This document shows positions 27,536 to 36,427 of a DNA stretch of 64,000 nt, piece by piece; within the stretch, counting starts at the first letter, position 1; every line of letters starts with the position of its first letter. Made by a program: the position numbers and the translations under genes. The DNA lies in NCBI GenBank assembly GCA_002368175.1, contig AP018172.1, positions 4,715,001 through 4,779,000 of the forward strand, written 5' to 3'. The DNA is from Calothrix sp. NIES-2098. GTDB taxonomy: Bacteria > Cyanobacteriota > Cyanobacteriia > Cyanobacteriales > Nostocaceae. The notes under the pieces were generated by a model. It was not told the DNA's origin, made no database searches, and worked only from the letters and a program-made list of their open reading frames with translations.

Positions 27536-28148
27536 CAATCGAAAAATTATTTCTCGCCCTTACTTTGAACTTATTGTCATTGGTGCATCATTAGGAGGGT
27601 TAAATGCTCTGACAATTGTATTAGGAAATCTCCCAAAAAATTTTCCTGTACCGATAGCTGTAGCACAACACCGTCAGCCCTATACCGATGATAACTTAAG
27701 TGCTTTCTTACAGAAACACAGCAATTTAATTGTTAAAGATGCCGAAGATAAAGAAGAAATCATACCTGGGACAGTTTACTTAGCTCCAGCTGATTATCAT
27801 TTATTAGTGGAATGTGGTGTTTCTTGCGAATCTCGCCACTTTGCCCTTTCGACAGAAGCCGCCGTTACTTATACGCGACCCTCAATTGATGTTCTATTTG
27901 AGTCAGCGGCTGATGCTTACGCCCAAAAGGTCATAGGTGTAGTTTTGACTGGTGCTAATCATGATGGTACAAGTGGATTGACGAGAATTAAAGCACTTGG
28001 TGGTAAAGCCATAATTCAAGACCCAAAAACAGCTGAATGCCCAATCATGCCACAATCTGCGATCGCATCTGTAATTGTCGATAAAATCTTGCCCTTGACA
28101 GATATTGCCAGCTTCTTAACCCAAATTTGTTGTCCTATGCTTCTTTAA
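27501..28148 (+). CDS. CheB-type methylesterase without receiver domain
   Basis: A 215-residue protein made only of the CheB catalytic domain. The triad is S30 in I-G-A-S-L-G-G, H57 in V-A-Q-H-R-Q-P-Y and D155 in A-N-H-D-G-T-S-G. Classical CheB has an N-terminal receiver that represses the esterase; its absence suggests control by a partner, for example a receiver of the adjacent kinases. It may hydrolyse methyl-glutamate or deamidate glutamine in a signalling protein. It overlaps the end of cheR. Confidence 0.9.
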   Translation: MTVRSFIGESVSNRKIISRPYFELIVIGASLGGLNALTIVLGNLPKNFPVPIAVAQHRQPYTDDNLSAFLQKHSNLIVKDAEDKEEIIPGTVYLAPADYHLLVECGVSCESRHFALSTEAAVTYTRPSIDVLFESAADAYAQKVIGVVLTGANHDGTSGLTRIKALGGKAIIQDPKTAECPIMPQSAIASVIVDKILPLTDIASFLTQICCPMLL

Positions 28149-28470
28149 CAACAAAAAGAGAAGCCTTTGCTTTTTTTATGCGAGATTATGCGATCGCGTT
28201 CACCATCTCTAAGGTTAATATTCCTCTGGATTTGTGACTCAGGAATTCTTTGACAGCCAGCTTGGATCTTTCTACAATTAGGCTCTGAGAACAAAAAGCA
28301 AATCTTTAGACAAGGCTTTCTCAATCGAATGGCATAAATTAGTATATCTTTATTCCTCTGTCGCAAACTTGTAACCTGAGATAGTTGTAAAATACCCCTC
28401 CCAAGAGTGAAAGTCTATAAAAAAGCGTAGAAACTAAATTTTTAAGTCTACCTAGGAGTCTATACCCATA
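28149..28470. other. Intergenic region before second hybrid kinase
   Basis: 322 bases with no supportable gene. An AGGAG motif lies about 17 bases before the next ATG, rather far for a ribosome-binding site. No clear terminator for cheB is visible. Confidence 0.4.
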
Positions 28471-30588
28471 ATGCCGTCCGAACTACCAGTAAATATTCTC
28501 CTGGTTGATGACCATGCAGAAAACTTGTTGGCTCTAGAAGCCATATTACATAGCCTAGGTCAGAATCTGGTAAGGGCGACATCGGGTGCCCAAGCGTTAA
28601 GATGTTTGCTAAATCAAGACTTTGCGGTAATTTTGCTGGATGTGCAAATGCCAGAAATGGATGGATTTGACACAGCAACTCTAATTCGACAACGGGAGAG
28701 GTCGCGCCATACCCCAATCATTTTTTTGACTGCCTTTAGTACTAACGAGTCAATGGTATTTAAAGGATATTCTCTGGGAGCAGTAGACTATCTATTTAAG
28801 CCGATTGAACCAGAAATCTTAAAATCGAAAGTAGCAGCGTTTGTCGATTTGTTTCAGAAAACGGCAGAGGTGGAACGACAAGCTGCCCAACTAGCAGCTT
28901 TGAATGCTAATCTCAGAAAAAGCGAAGAACAGTTTCGCTCTTTATCTGCTTGTTCGCCAGTAGGCATTTTTTTAACAGATGTTGCTGGGAATTGTACGTA
29001 CACCAATCCCCGCTACCAAACGATTTTAGGCATCTCGGAAGATGAATGTTTGGGCAAAGGCTGGTTGCGATCGCTTGCTTCCCAAGACCGAGAAAAAATA
29101 TTTGCCGAATGGTTAACCTGCACCGAAGAAGGCAAAGAATACTATAGCGAGTTTAGTATTCAAACACCTAGAGGGCTGGTAAGATGGTTAACCCTGCGTT
29201 CCTCACCCATGCTTTCCGATCGCAGCGAAGTCATTGGTTATGTAGGCACAGTAGAAGATATTAGCGATCGCAAGCAAGCAGAAGAAGAACGCGCCAAACT
29301 GATCCGCGAACAAGCAGCACTCAAAGAAGCGGAGGCAGCCAACCGCATGAAAGATGAGTTTTTAGCCACCTTATCTCACGAACTGCGCACGCCTTTAAAC
29401 TCCATTCTGGGTTGGGCAAAACTCCTACGCAATCGCAAACTAGATGAGAAAGCGACTACACGTGCCCTAGAAACTATAGAACGCAATGCGCTTTTACAAG
29501 AGCAGCTCATAGAAGATATTTTAGATGTCTCTCGAATTATTCGTGGCAAGCTATTTTTAAATATCTGCCCTGTAAATTTAGTATCGGTAATTGATACAGC
29601 AGTAGAAACTGTACGCCTGCAAGCTGAAGCCAAAAATATTTTATTTGAGTTTGTCATTGCACCTACAGACACGGGGAATCTTGAGAAAAAGAAAAAAGCC
29701 CAAAGCAAAAGCCAGAATAATGGCTATGTCTCCGTGTCTAACCATTTAGCCTCACCTTTTATGGTCTCCGGCGATCCAGATCGCTTACAACAAGTTGTCT
29801 GGAATCTACTCAGCAATGCGATTAAGTTCACACCGCAAAACGGTCGGGTAGAAATTAGATTATCAACAATTAAGGGTAAAGAAACAAAAGACAGCTACGC
29901 CCAGATTCAGGTAAGCGATACAGGAATCGGTATAAAATCAGACTTTTTGCAATTTGTTTTCGATCGCTTTCGTCAAGCCGATGGGAGTACCACCAGAAGT
30001 CACACTGGGCTAGGGCTAGGATTAGCGATCGCCCGTCACTTAGTAGAACTACACGGCGGCACTATCCATGCTGACAGCCCTGGTGAAGGACAGGGCGCAA
30101 CCTTTACTGTTAAATTGCCTCTGTTACAAGCAAAGGCGCAAAAAAGCCAAGAAACTGAAGAAAACTCTGAGGACACTGCTTCTGTATCTTTAACACCATT
30201 ACCTTTAAATCAGGTGCGCTTACTAGTTGTTGATGATGATACTGATACCCGTCATTTTCTCACTGTGGCACTACAGCAAGCTGGCGCTGAAGTGAGGGCA
30301 GTAGATTCGGTAAACGAAGCACTCTCAGCAATTCAACAAGACCCACCAGATATTTTAATTAGCGATATTGGGATGCCCGAAGAAGACGGCTATACACTCA
30401 TCCGCAAAGTGAGACTTCTGGAACCAGAACAAGGAGGGCGAATTCCCGCGATCGCCTTAACAGCCTATGCTAGAGAAGAAGACACCGCCCAAGCCCTAGA
30501 AGCAGGCTTTCATATGTATGCTGCCAAGCCAGTTGAACCCGCTAAATTAATTAATATGATTATCAAATTATCAGAACTGAATCGTTAG
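28471..30588 (+). CDS. Hybrid sensor kinase: receiver-PAS-kinase-receiver
   Basis: A 705-residue cytosolic protein. An N-terminal receiver (acceptor D57 in L-L-D-V-Q-M-P-E-M-D-G) is followed by a PAS domain (~145-270) with a PAC tail (G-Y-V-G-T-V-E-D-I-S-D-R-K). A coiled linker leads to HisKA with H303 (LSHELRTPLN) and HATPase_c (W-N-L-L-S-N-A-I-K-F, DTGIGI, GLGLAIARHL). The C-terminal receiver has acceptor D632 (S-D-I-G-M-P-E-E-D-G). The receiver-first layout allows input from an upstream kinase such as the HAMP-array protein. Kinase, cheR, cheB and this gene form a consistent signalling island on one strand. Confidence 0.93.
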   Translation: MPSELPVNILLVDDHAENLLALEAILHSLGQNLVRATSGAQALRCLLNQDFAVILLDVQMPEMDGFDTATLIRQRERSRHTPIIFLTAFSTNESMVFKGYSLGAVDYLFKPIEPEILKSKVAAFVDLFQKTAEVERQAAQLAALNANLRKSEEQFRSLSACSPVGIFLTDVAGNCTYTNPRYQTILGISEDECLGKGWLRSLASQDREKIFAEWLTCTEEGKEYYSEFSIQTPRGLVRWLTLRSSPMLSDRSEVIGYVGTVEDISDRKQAEEERAKLIREQAALKEAEAANRMKDEFLATLSHELRTPLNSILGWAKLLRNRKLDEKATTRALETIERNALLQEQLIEDILDVSRIIRGKLFLNICPVNLVSVIDTAVETVRLQAEAKNILFEFVIAPTDTGNLEKKKKAQSKSQNNGYVSVSNHLASPFMVSGDPDRLQQVVWNLLSNAIKFTPQNGRVEIRLSTIKGKETKDSYAQIQVSDTGIGIKSDFLQFVFDRFRQADGSTTRSHTGLGLGLAIARHLVELHGGTIHADSPGEGQGATFTVKLPLLQAKAQKSQETEENSEDTASVSLTPLPLNQVRLLVVDDDTDTRHFLTVALQQAGAEVRAVDSVNEALSAIQQDPPDILISDIGMPEEDGYTLIRKVRLLEPEQGGRIPAIALTAYAREEDTAQALEAGFHMYAAKPVEPAKLINMIIKLSELNR

Positions 30589-30639
30589 AACTAAAAGGAT
30601 ATGGGGCATTGGGCATTTCTTCCCCTGCTCCCTTGTCCC

Positions 30640-30682
30640 CACCTCCCCACACTCCCCACACTTCCCACACTCCCCACATTCC
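30640..30682. repeat. STRR heptamers (CACTCCC type)
   Basis: Degenerate tandem ACTCCCC/ACTTCCC heptamers between the hybrid kinase and the convergent reductase; the complement of the GTGGGGA family seen at 3271, 35855 and 38351. Confidence 0.75.
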
Positions 30683-30694
30683 CTCTGCTTCCCC

Positions 30695-31657
30695 TCAATT
30701 TGACATCAATTGCTGAAGGCGCTGTGGTTCCTCTCCTAGCCAATCGGGATTTTGAGCAGTGCTATCAAAGATTGATGAGGTTTTGAATGGCTCAAATTCA
30801 CCGCGTGATGCTGCTTGTGCTGTTTTTGCTAAAAGCGATCGCACTTGTTGCTCGTCCATTGGTTGAAATGTCCGGACTGCTTCAAAAGCTTGGTCGAGAA
30901 TCTCCATACTGTCAATCCCGGTAATCACAACTGATGTCGGCAAATTTAACGCATAGTGTAAACACTCAATGGGCGTGACAGTATTTGACTTGAGTAGAAT
31001 ACCGTTTGCCATGCTTTTCATGCCCAAAACACCGATGTTTTGTTTGACTAGTTCTGGTAAAACCAGCTTGGCAAAACTGCGGTAGTGTGCATCCATGACA
31101 TTCAATGGCATCTGCACTGTATCAAACTTAAACCCAAAACTAGCCGCAACCTCTAGCATATGCAGATGCACATAAGGGTCTTTGTGCCCAGTAAAGCCAA
31201 TGTAGCGCAGCTTCCCAGCTTCTCGCGCCTCAATCAAAGCAGCATTTGCTCCTTCTTCATCAAATACGCGATGGGGATCTTCGTGGCGGAGAATTTCGTG
31301 ATGCTGGACGAGATCTATGCAATCAACTTGCAGGCGTTGCAGTGATTCGTCTATTTGTTTTGCCGCTGCTTTCTTAGAACGACCATCGATTTTCGTCATC
31401 AGGAAAACTTGATCTCGGTAGCCATCGCGGAGTGCTTTGCCCATGCGAATTTCACTGACACCACCGTTATAATCCCAACTGTTATCCATAAAAGTCATGC
31501 CGCGATTGATCGCTGTACGCACAATTCGGATACCGAGTTCCTCATCAACGTGCTTCAAACCTATGTGCCAACCACCCAGTCCGATCGCAGAAACTCTCTC
31601 TTTGGTACTGCCAAGAACTCGGTATAGCATTTCTGAATTTGACGTACTTTCTGACAT
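30695..31657 (-). CDS. Aldo/keto reductase
   Basis: A 320-residue NADPH-dependent oxidoreductase with a TIM-barrel fold. Start set at 31657 (M-S-E-S-T-S-N-S-E-M-L-Y), since AAAGGAG lies 8 bases upstream; a longer frame reaches 31705. The catalytic tetrad is visible: D and Y in F-M-D-N-S-W-D-Y, K in L-M-T-K-I, and H in L-V-Q-H-H-E. The family motif G-L-G-G-W-H-I-G is near the N terminus and K-L-R-Y-I-G-F-T-G-H in the middle. Substrate cannot be assigned. It is monocistronic and convergent with the kinase. Confidence 0.9.
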   Translation of the reverse strand: MSESTSNSEMLYRVLGSTKERVSAIGLGGWHIGLKHVDEELGIRIVRTAINRGMTFMDNSWDYNGGVSEIRMGKALRDGYRDQVFLMTKIDGRSKKAAAKQIDESLQRLQVDCIDLVQHHEILRHEDPHRVFDEEGANAALIEAREAGKLRYIGFTGHKDPYVHLHMLEVAASFGFKFDTVQMPLNVMDAHYRSFAKLVLPELVKQNIGVLGMKSMANGILLKSNTVTPIECLHYALNLPTSVVITGIDSMEILDQAFEAVRTFQPMDEQQVRSLLAKTAQAASRGEFEPFKTSSIFDSTAQNPDWLGEEPQRLQQLMSN

Positions 31658-31967
31658 CTTTTCTCCTTTTATGGTCGCTATCGCTTCAGCTGTGAGCCAA
31701 TTCAAACATAGGAGAAAAGTTAACTATAACTTCCTAAAGACACACTTTCTGAGGCGAGCGCGGAAGATAAAAACAGCCGAAATACTGATGGCAGTTTGGG
31801 ATGTGTTCGGTAAGAGGTGAGCAATCTGAAAAAGTGAATCTCAAAGTTTAGACTCACAAAATTTTTGAGTTAGTTAGCAATCAATTTATTCAACCACATG
31901 ATAAATTGTGTTTCAAACTTGCCAAGGTTTTTTGACCGCGAGTAACTACTTGGCTTAGAAAGGTTCA
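31658..31967. other. Intergenic region between reductase and TpsA-like gene
   Basis: 310 bases between divergent genes. An ORF at 31497-31820 overlaps the reductase and is not supported. No RNA gene or hairpin stands out. Confidence 0.4.
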
Positions 31968-34256
31968 ATGTCCGGCATGAGTACTAGTTTAAGTTGGTTT
32001 TTCAGTATTGCGATGTCTTGCGACAAGACGCTTTGCGTCTACGCAAGCGTCACTATTCTTTCTGCAAATAGTGCTTTCGCTCAAATTACAACAGATGGGA
32101 CGCTACCTAATAATTCTAGAGTTACTCCCCAAGGTAACATCAATCTGATTGAAGGGGGAACTCAAGCTGGCAGCAATTTGTTTCATAGTTTCCAAGAGTT
32201 TTCTGTTGTAACTGGTAGCACTGCTTTCTTTAATAATGCCGCAGATATTCAGAATATTATTAGTCGGGTGACAGGTGGATCGGTCTCTAATATTGATGGG
32301 TTAATCAAAGCTAATGGGAATGCTAACTTATTTTTAATTAATCCTCAAGGAATTATTTTTGGTCAAAATGCACGCTTAGATATTGGCGGTTCATTTATTG
32401 CGAGTACGGCAAGAAGTTTAAAATTTACTGATGGTTTTGAATTCAATGCTACTAATTCCCCAGCAGCAATGTTAACTATCAGCGTACCTATTGGTTTGCA
32501 ATATGGGGCAAATCCCGGCAGAATTCAAGTCCAAGGCGATCGCAAAGGAAGAAGAACGGCAAGTTCTGCTATTATCGATACTACAAATGCTTTACGAGTC
32601 CAACCCAACCAAACCTTAGCACTGGTTGGTGGCGATCTGAGTTTAGAAGGTGCAACACTCAAGACTGCTGGCGGACGGATAGAATTGGGTAGCGTTTCAG
32701 GTGAAGGTTTAGTTAGCCTGACTCCGATTAATAAAGGTTTTGCCTTGGGTTATGACACCGTAAAAAACTTTGGCAACATTCAACTATTTCAAAAAGCGAT
32801 CGCTGATGCTAGCGGTAACGGTAGCGGCGATATTCAAGTAACCGCTAACCGGATTTCCTTATCTCAAGGTTCCCAAATCGAGGCAAGTACTTTGGGTGCG
32901 GAAGCCGGGGGTGCAATGGTTGTGAATGCACTCGAATCAATAGATATAGTTGCTAGTACCGATAGCGGACAAGACACTGGCTTTTTTGTCATAGCTTATC
33001 CAGGTGCAACTGGGATGGGAGGAAATTTGACAATTAATACTCGTGACTTATTCGTTCGTAATGGCGCACTCATCAGTTCTGGCACATCGGGGCCGGGAAA
33101 AGGCGGCGATTTACTTGTCAATGCTAGTAACTCTGTGCAACTTATTGGCAGCTTACCCAATTTTCGTTTCTATGGCTTGTTTGCTTCTAGCGCCCAAGGT
33201 GCAACAGGTGCAGCCGGAAATATCACAATTAATACCGATAAGTTGCTGGTAAAAGATGGGGCAAGAATTAGCGCGAGTACCTTTGGTGCGGGTAAGGGAG
33301 GGAATGTGACTGTAAATGCTAATTCTGTGCAAGTTATGGGGACTTCCCTGGATGGCCAATCTAGTAGCGGTTTATTTACACGGTCTTTGCCAAACGTTAC
33401 AGGCGATGCGGGAGACTTAACAATTAACACTAATAAGTTGCTAGTGAGCGATCGCGGTATAGTTACTGTGCGCAGTGAGGGAAAAGGTAAAGCAGGCAAC
33501 CTCAATATTAATGCTGGCTCTGTGCGTTTAGATAACAAAGCTACCTTGAGCGCTGATACCCAAAGTATCAGTACTGACCCAAATAAAGAGCAAGCAACTA
33601 TTACTCTAAATTCTCGCGATTTAATCTTACTGCGGGGTAGCAAAATCACCACTAACGCCTTTGGCCCCAATGTCGTCGGCGGTAACATCAACATTGACAC
33701 AGATGTGTTAGCGGCATTTGCCAATAGCGATATCAGCGCCAATTCCGCAAACTTCCGGGGCGGAAGAGTTCAAATCAACACCGAAGGTATCTTTGGTACA
33801 GAGTTACAAGATGTAGCATCCGAGCAAACAAGTGATATTACAGCGACGGGGGTAAATTCTCAACTCAATGGTACGGTGCAAATCAACGGCATCAATGTTG
33901 ACCCTAAGCATGGATTAGTAGAATTGCCCAGAAATGTAGTTGATGCTGCCCAGCAAATCAACGCCAGCTGCTCTCTTGGTAGCAGAGAAAGCCTCAGTTC
34001 GTTTGCTATTACCGGACGCGGCGGTTTACCACCCAATCCTTATGAGATGTTGGCTCCTGAAGCTTTGTTAGTAGATGCAATTACTCTCAATCGCGATCGC
34101 TCTCATGCATCTGTTAGTTTAAAATCAACAACTGCGATCGCGGAACCGATTGTAGAAGTTAACAGTTGGGCGATTAACAACAAAGGTGAGGTTCAACTAA
34201 TAGCAAACACCACACCTCATAGTTCTTGGCCTCCTATATCTTGTCATGCTTCTTAA
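31968..34256 (+). CDS. Filamentous-haemagglutinin-type secreted protein (TpsA-like)
   Basis: A 762-residue exoprotein. A signal peptide (ending S-A-N-S-A-F-A-Q) leads into the haemagglutination-activity/TPS domain (~45-290), with N-G-N-A-N-L-F-L-I-N-P-Q-G-I-I-F-G and D-I-G-G-S-F-I-A-S-T. A right-handed beta-helix follows, built of repeats like G-A-A-G-N-I-T-I-N-T-D-K-L-L-V-K-D-G-A. Such proteins pass the outer membrane through a TpsB partner, not found in this window. A dispersed palindromic repeat appears to be inserted in frame in the signal-peptide codons (residues ~17-27, S-C-D-K-T-L-C-V-Y-A-S). Two Met codons near the start (31968, 31980) are both possible. Confidence 0.87.
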   Translation: MSGMSTSLSWFFSIAMSCDKTLCVYASVTILSANSAFAQITTDGTLPNNSRVTPQGNINLIEGGTQAGSNLFHSFQEFSVVTGSTAFFNNAADIQNIISRVTGGSVSNIDGLIKANGNANLFLINPQGIIFGQNARLDIGGSFIASTARSLKFTDGFEFNATNSPAAMLTISVPIGLQYGANPGRIQVQGDRKGRRTASSAIIDTTNALRVQPNQTLALVGGDLSLEGATLKTAGGRIELGSVSGEGLVSLTPINKGFALGYDTVKNFGNIQLFQKAIADASGNGSGDIQVTANRISLSQGSQIEASTLGAEAGGAMVVNALESIDIVASTDSGQDTGFFVIAYPGATGMGGNLTINTRDLFVRNGALISSGTSGPGKGGDLLVNASNSVQLIGSLPNFRFYGLFASSAQGATGAAGNITINTDKLLVKDGARISASTFGAGKGGNVTVNANSVQVMGTSLDGQSSSGLFTRSLPNVTGDAGDLTINTNKLLVSDRGIVTVRSEGKGKAGNLNINAGSVRLDNKATLSADTQSISTDPNKEQATITLNSRDLILLRGSKITTNAFGPNVVGGNINIDTDVLAAFANSDISANSANFRGGRVQINTEGIFGTELQDVASEQTSDITATGVNSQLNGTVQINGINVDPKHGLVELPRNVVDAAQQINASCSLGSRESLSSFAITGRGGLPPNPYEMLAPEALLVDAITLNRDRSHASVSLKSTTAIAEPIVEVNSWAINNKGEVQLIANTTPHSSWPPISCHAS
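32016..32046. repeat. Dispersed GCGTAGACGC repeat inside a signal-peptide coding region
   Basis: GCGACAAGACGCTTTGCGTC followed by TACGCAAGC is the inverse of the element at 11098, which reads GCGTAGACGCATAGCGACTT. It stays in frame within the TpsA-like gene. Confidence 0.6.
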
Positions 34257-34577
34257 TTTAGCGAGACCACAGTGGTTGATATATTAGCCGTGGACTGTAT
34301 AACAGCATTACTACTCTATTAATGTGGATGTAAATGGTAATTTTTATATCATGCCCACAGCAATCCGCCACGCTTTTGCATAAGCTGTAGATGCTGATGT
34401 AGTTTAAGCAACCAAAGCAGTTCGGCTAAACTATTAGCTTGGTTATATTTGATAATGCTACTTAGAACTATACAAACTGAAGAAAATTTCATATAACCTG
34501 TTTACTCAAGCTGATTCTGCTGTGCAAACACAACATTAACTTCCAGTTTGATATCCCTATTAAACCCAGATAAAGAT
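34257..34577. other. Intergenic region before the efflux operon
   Basis: 321 bases, AT-rich. It should contain the promoter of the HlyD/ABC operon. I see no operator palindrome, terminator or RNA gene. Confidence 0.4.
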
Positions 34578-35846
34578 ATGGTTCAGCCACTCTCACCAGC
34601 CCAAGAACCTTTTGATACACCTGCATCAGATAAAGGTAAACGCAAACTTTCTCCTCGGTTGTTAATACCTGTAGGTTTAGTACTCACAGGTATTGGTATT
34701 TTCAGCTCTTATTTGATTTCATCACGCTCGGAAGCTAATACACTGCGAGTAAGCGGTCGTATTGAAGGTTATGAAACTGATATCGGCGCTAAAGTAGCGG
34801 GACGCATCGCCTCTGTTGCTGTGCGAGAAGGGGATAGAGTTCATAAAGGACAAGTTATTGTCCAGTTAGATGATGCAGAGATTCAAGCGCAACTTAAAGG
34901 TGCATCTGCGCGTGTAGATGCGATGCAAAAACAAGAAGAACAAGCACGTTTACAAATTAATCTTCTAGAAAGCCAAGTCTTAGAAAATCGGCTGACCTTG
35001 CAACAAGCGGTGGGAGATGCTAAAGGCCGAATTTTCCAAGCTGAGTCATCAGTAGCTTCGAGTCAAGCCCAGCTAAATCAAGCAATTGCTCAGGTAGAAC
35101 AAGCCAAATCTGAGTTGAAATTAGCGCAAATGAATCGCGATCGCTACGCTAAATTAGTTAAACAAGGAGCTGTAACTCGTCAACAATTTGACCAAGCCCA
35201 AACCAGCTGGGAAACTGCATTAGCCAACCTCAGATCCCGTCAAGCAGCAGTAGATTCTTTCCGGAAATTAGTCAATTCTGCCCAAGGACAATTAACCCAA
35301 GCTCAAAGTGTCGGGTTAAATCCTTCTATTCGCAGCACCCAACTCTCAGGGTTAAACACGCAATTGGCTCAAACTCGCCTGAAACTAGCCGCAGCTCAAG
35401 CTGATGTAGCCAACGCCAAAGCCTCTCAGCAAGAAATGAAGGCTAAATTTGCCGACCTCAATGTTATCAGTCCGATTAACGGCGTAGTTGTCAGCCGCAG
35501 TGTTGAACCCGGTGCAGTTGTTACCACTGGCAAAACTCTGTTGACAATCATAGATCCTAATACAGTCTATCTCCGTGCTTTTATTCCCCAAGGAAATATT
35601 GGTAAAGTCCGTGTCGGTCAAGAAGCTAAGATCTTTCTAGATTCCGCACCCAAACAACCCCTGAGTGCCAAAGTTGCTGCTATTGATACCCAAGCTTCTT
35701 TCACCCCTGAGAATATTTATTTCCAGCAAGACCGAGTGAAACAAGTTTTTGGTGTCAAAATCATCATCGACAATCCCGCCGGATTAGCCAAACCAGGAAT
35801 GCCAGCAGATGCCGAGATTAATATTACACCGGAGGGGGAGAAGTGA
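34578..35846 (+). CDS. HlyD-family membrane fusion protein
   Basis: A 422-residue periplasmic adaptor. The ATG at 34578 (MVQPLSPAQEPFDTP) is preferred to an in-frame TTG at 34548; neither has a strong ribosome-binding site. One N-terminal membrane anchor (LLIPVGLVLTGIGIFSS) is followed by a lipoyl half-motif, G-A-K-V-A-G-R-I. A long helical hairpin of Gln/Ala coiled coil (~110-290) follows, then the second lipoyl half (V-I-S-P-I-N-G-V-V-V-S-R) and a beta-barrel. With the next three genes it matches the YbhG-YbhF-YbhS-YbhR type of exporter. Confidence 0.92.
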   Translation: MVQPLSPAQEPFDTPASDKGKRKLSPRLLIPVGLVLTGIGIFSSYLISSRSEANTLRVSGRIEGYETDIGAKVAGRIASVAVREGDRVHKGQVIVQLDDAEIQAQLKGASARVDAMQKQEEQARLQINLLESQVLENRLTLQQAVGDAKGRIFQAESSVASSQAQLNQAIAQVEQAKSELKLAQMNRDRYAKLVKQGAVTRQQFDQAQTSWETALANLRSRQAAVDSFRKLVNSAQGQLTQAQSVGLNPSIRSTQLSGLNTQLAQTRLKLAAAQADVANAKASQQEMKAKFADLNVISPINGVVVSRSVEPGAVVTTGKTLLTIIDPNTVYLRAFIPQGNIGKVRVGQEAKIFLDSAPKQPLSAKVAAIDTQASFTPENIYFQQDRVKQVFGVKIIIDNPAGLAKPGMPADAEINITPEGEK

Positions 35847-35854
35847 GGAGATGA

Positions 35855-35903
35855 GGGAGTGTGGGGAGTGTGGGAAGTGTGGGAAGTGTGGGGAGCGTGG
35901 AGA
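35855..35903. repeat. STRR heptamers (GTGTGGGGA/GTGGGAA type)
   Basis: Repeated GTGTGGG-GA/AA units directly after the HlyD stop; the same family occurs at 3271 and 38351. Confidence 0.75.
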
Positions 35904-35948
35904 GAAAAGGGACAAGAGGACATATTATGTTGTGAAGTAAGGATGGTG

Positions 35949-36326
35949 TTTGCGCCTTTGAGCTTGGATGTTCAGCCTTAGAGCCTGGAAGTTGATCCTT
36001 TGAACCTGAAAATTGCACCTTTGAGCTTGAAGATTGCTCCTTTTTGCTCGGAGATTGCTCCTTAGAGCCTAAATGTTGAACCTTTGAACCTGGAAATTGC
36101 ACCTTAGAGCCTGGAAGTTGAGCCTTTTTGCTTGGAGGTTGAGCCTTTGAACCTCAAAGTTGCACCTTTTTGCTCGGAGTTTGAGCCTTTTATCCTCGAA
36201 GTTGCACCTTTTTACTCGGAGATTGCACCTTTTATCCTCGAAGTTGCACCTTTTTACTCGGAGATTGCACCTTTGAGCTTGAAAACTACATTTTTGAACT
36301 TAGAATTTGCTCCTTTGAGCGTAAAA
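35949..36326. repeat. 18-copy array of a 21-bp tandem repeat
   Basis: Eighteen consecutive units of exactly 21 bases without indels. The consensus is roughly [GAT]TTGCACCTTT followed by [TG]A[GC]C[TC][CT]GGA[AG]. Typical units are GTTGCACCTTTTTACTCGGA(G) and ATTGCACCTTTTATCCTCGA(A). As 21 is a multiple of three, both strands stay partly open and would encode heptapeptide repeats (around E-V-A-P-F-Y-S-E-I-A-P-F on plus, G-S-K-x-Q on minus), but there is no convincing start. It is intergenic inside an operon and is not a CRISPR array because it has no spacers. Confidence 0.92.
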
Positions 36327-36351
36327 TTCCAAGCTTAACTCTTGACCCTTG

Positions 36352-36396
36352 AACGCCAGTCGCTCATGGGGGGAACCCCCAAGACCGCGCTGGCTC
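36352..36396. repeat. Dispersed hairpin repeat (CCAGTCGCTCATGGGG)
   Basis: GCCAG(T) near 36355 pairs with CTGGC near 36389, and GGGGG pairs with CCCCC inside. A related copy lies at 44728-44769, so this is a dispersed element. STRR heptamers (TTGACCT, TTGACTC) follow up to the ABC gene start. Confidence 0.6.
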
Positions 36397-36427
36397 CCCT
36401 TGACCTTTGACTCTTGACTCGTAACCA

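Noticed and set aside
31497..31820. 107-codon plus-strand ORF overlapping the aldo/keto reductase start
   Set aside because: Mostly antisense to a clear reductase gene, with no domain features.
35949..36326. Possible CRISPR array
   Set aside because: Units are directly contiguous 21-mers without unique spacers, and no cas genes are nearby.
36132..36338. 68-codon plus-strand ORF of heptapeptide repeats
   Set aside because: Any frame is open because the repeat is 21 bases; there is no ribosome-binding site or signal. Described as a repeat array instead.
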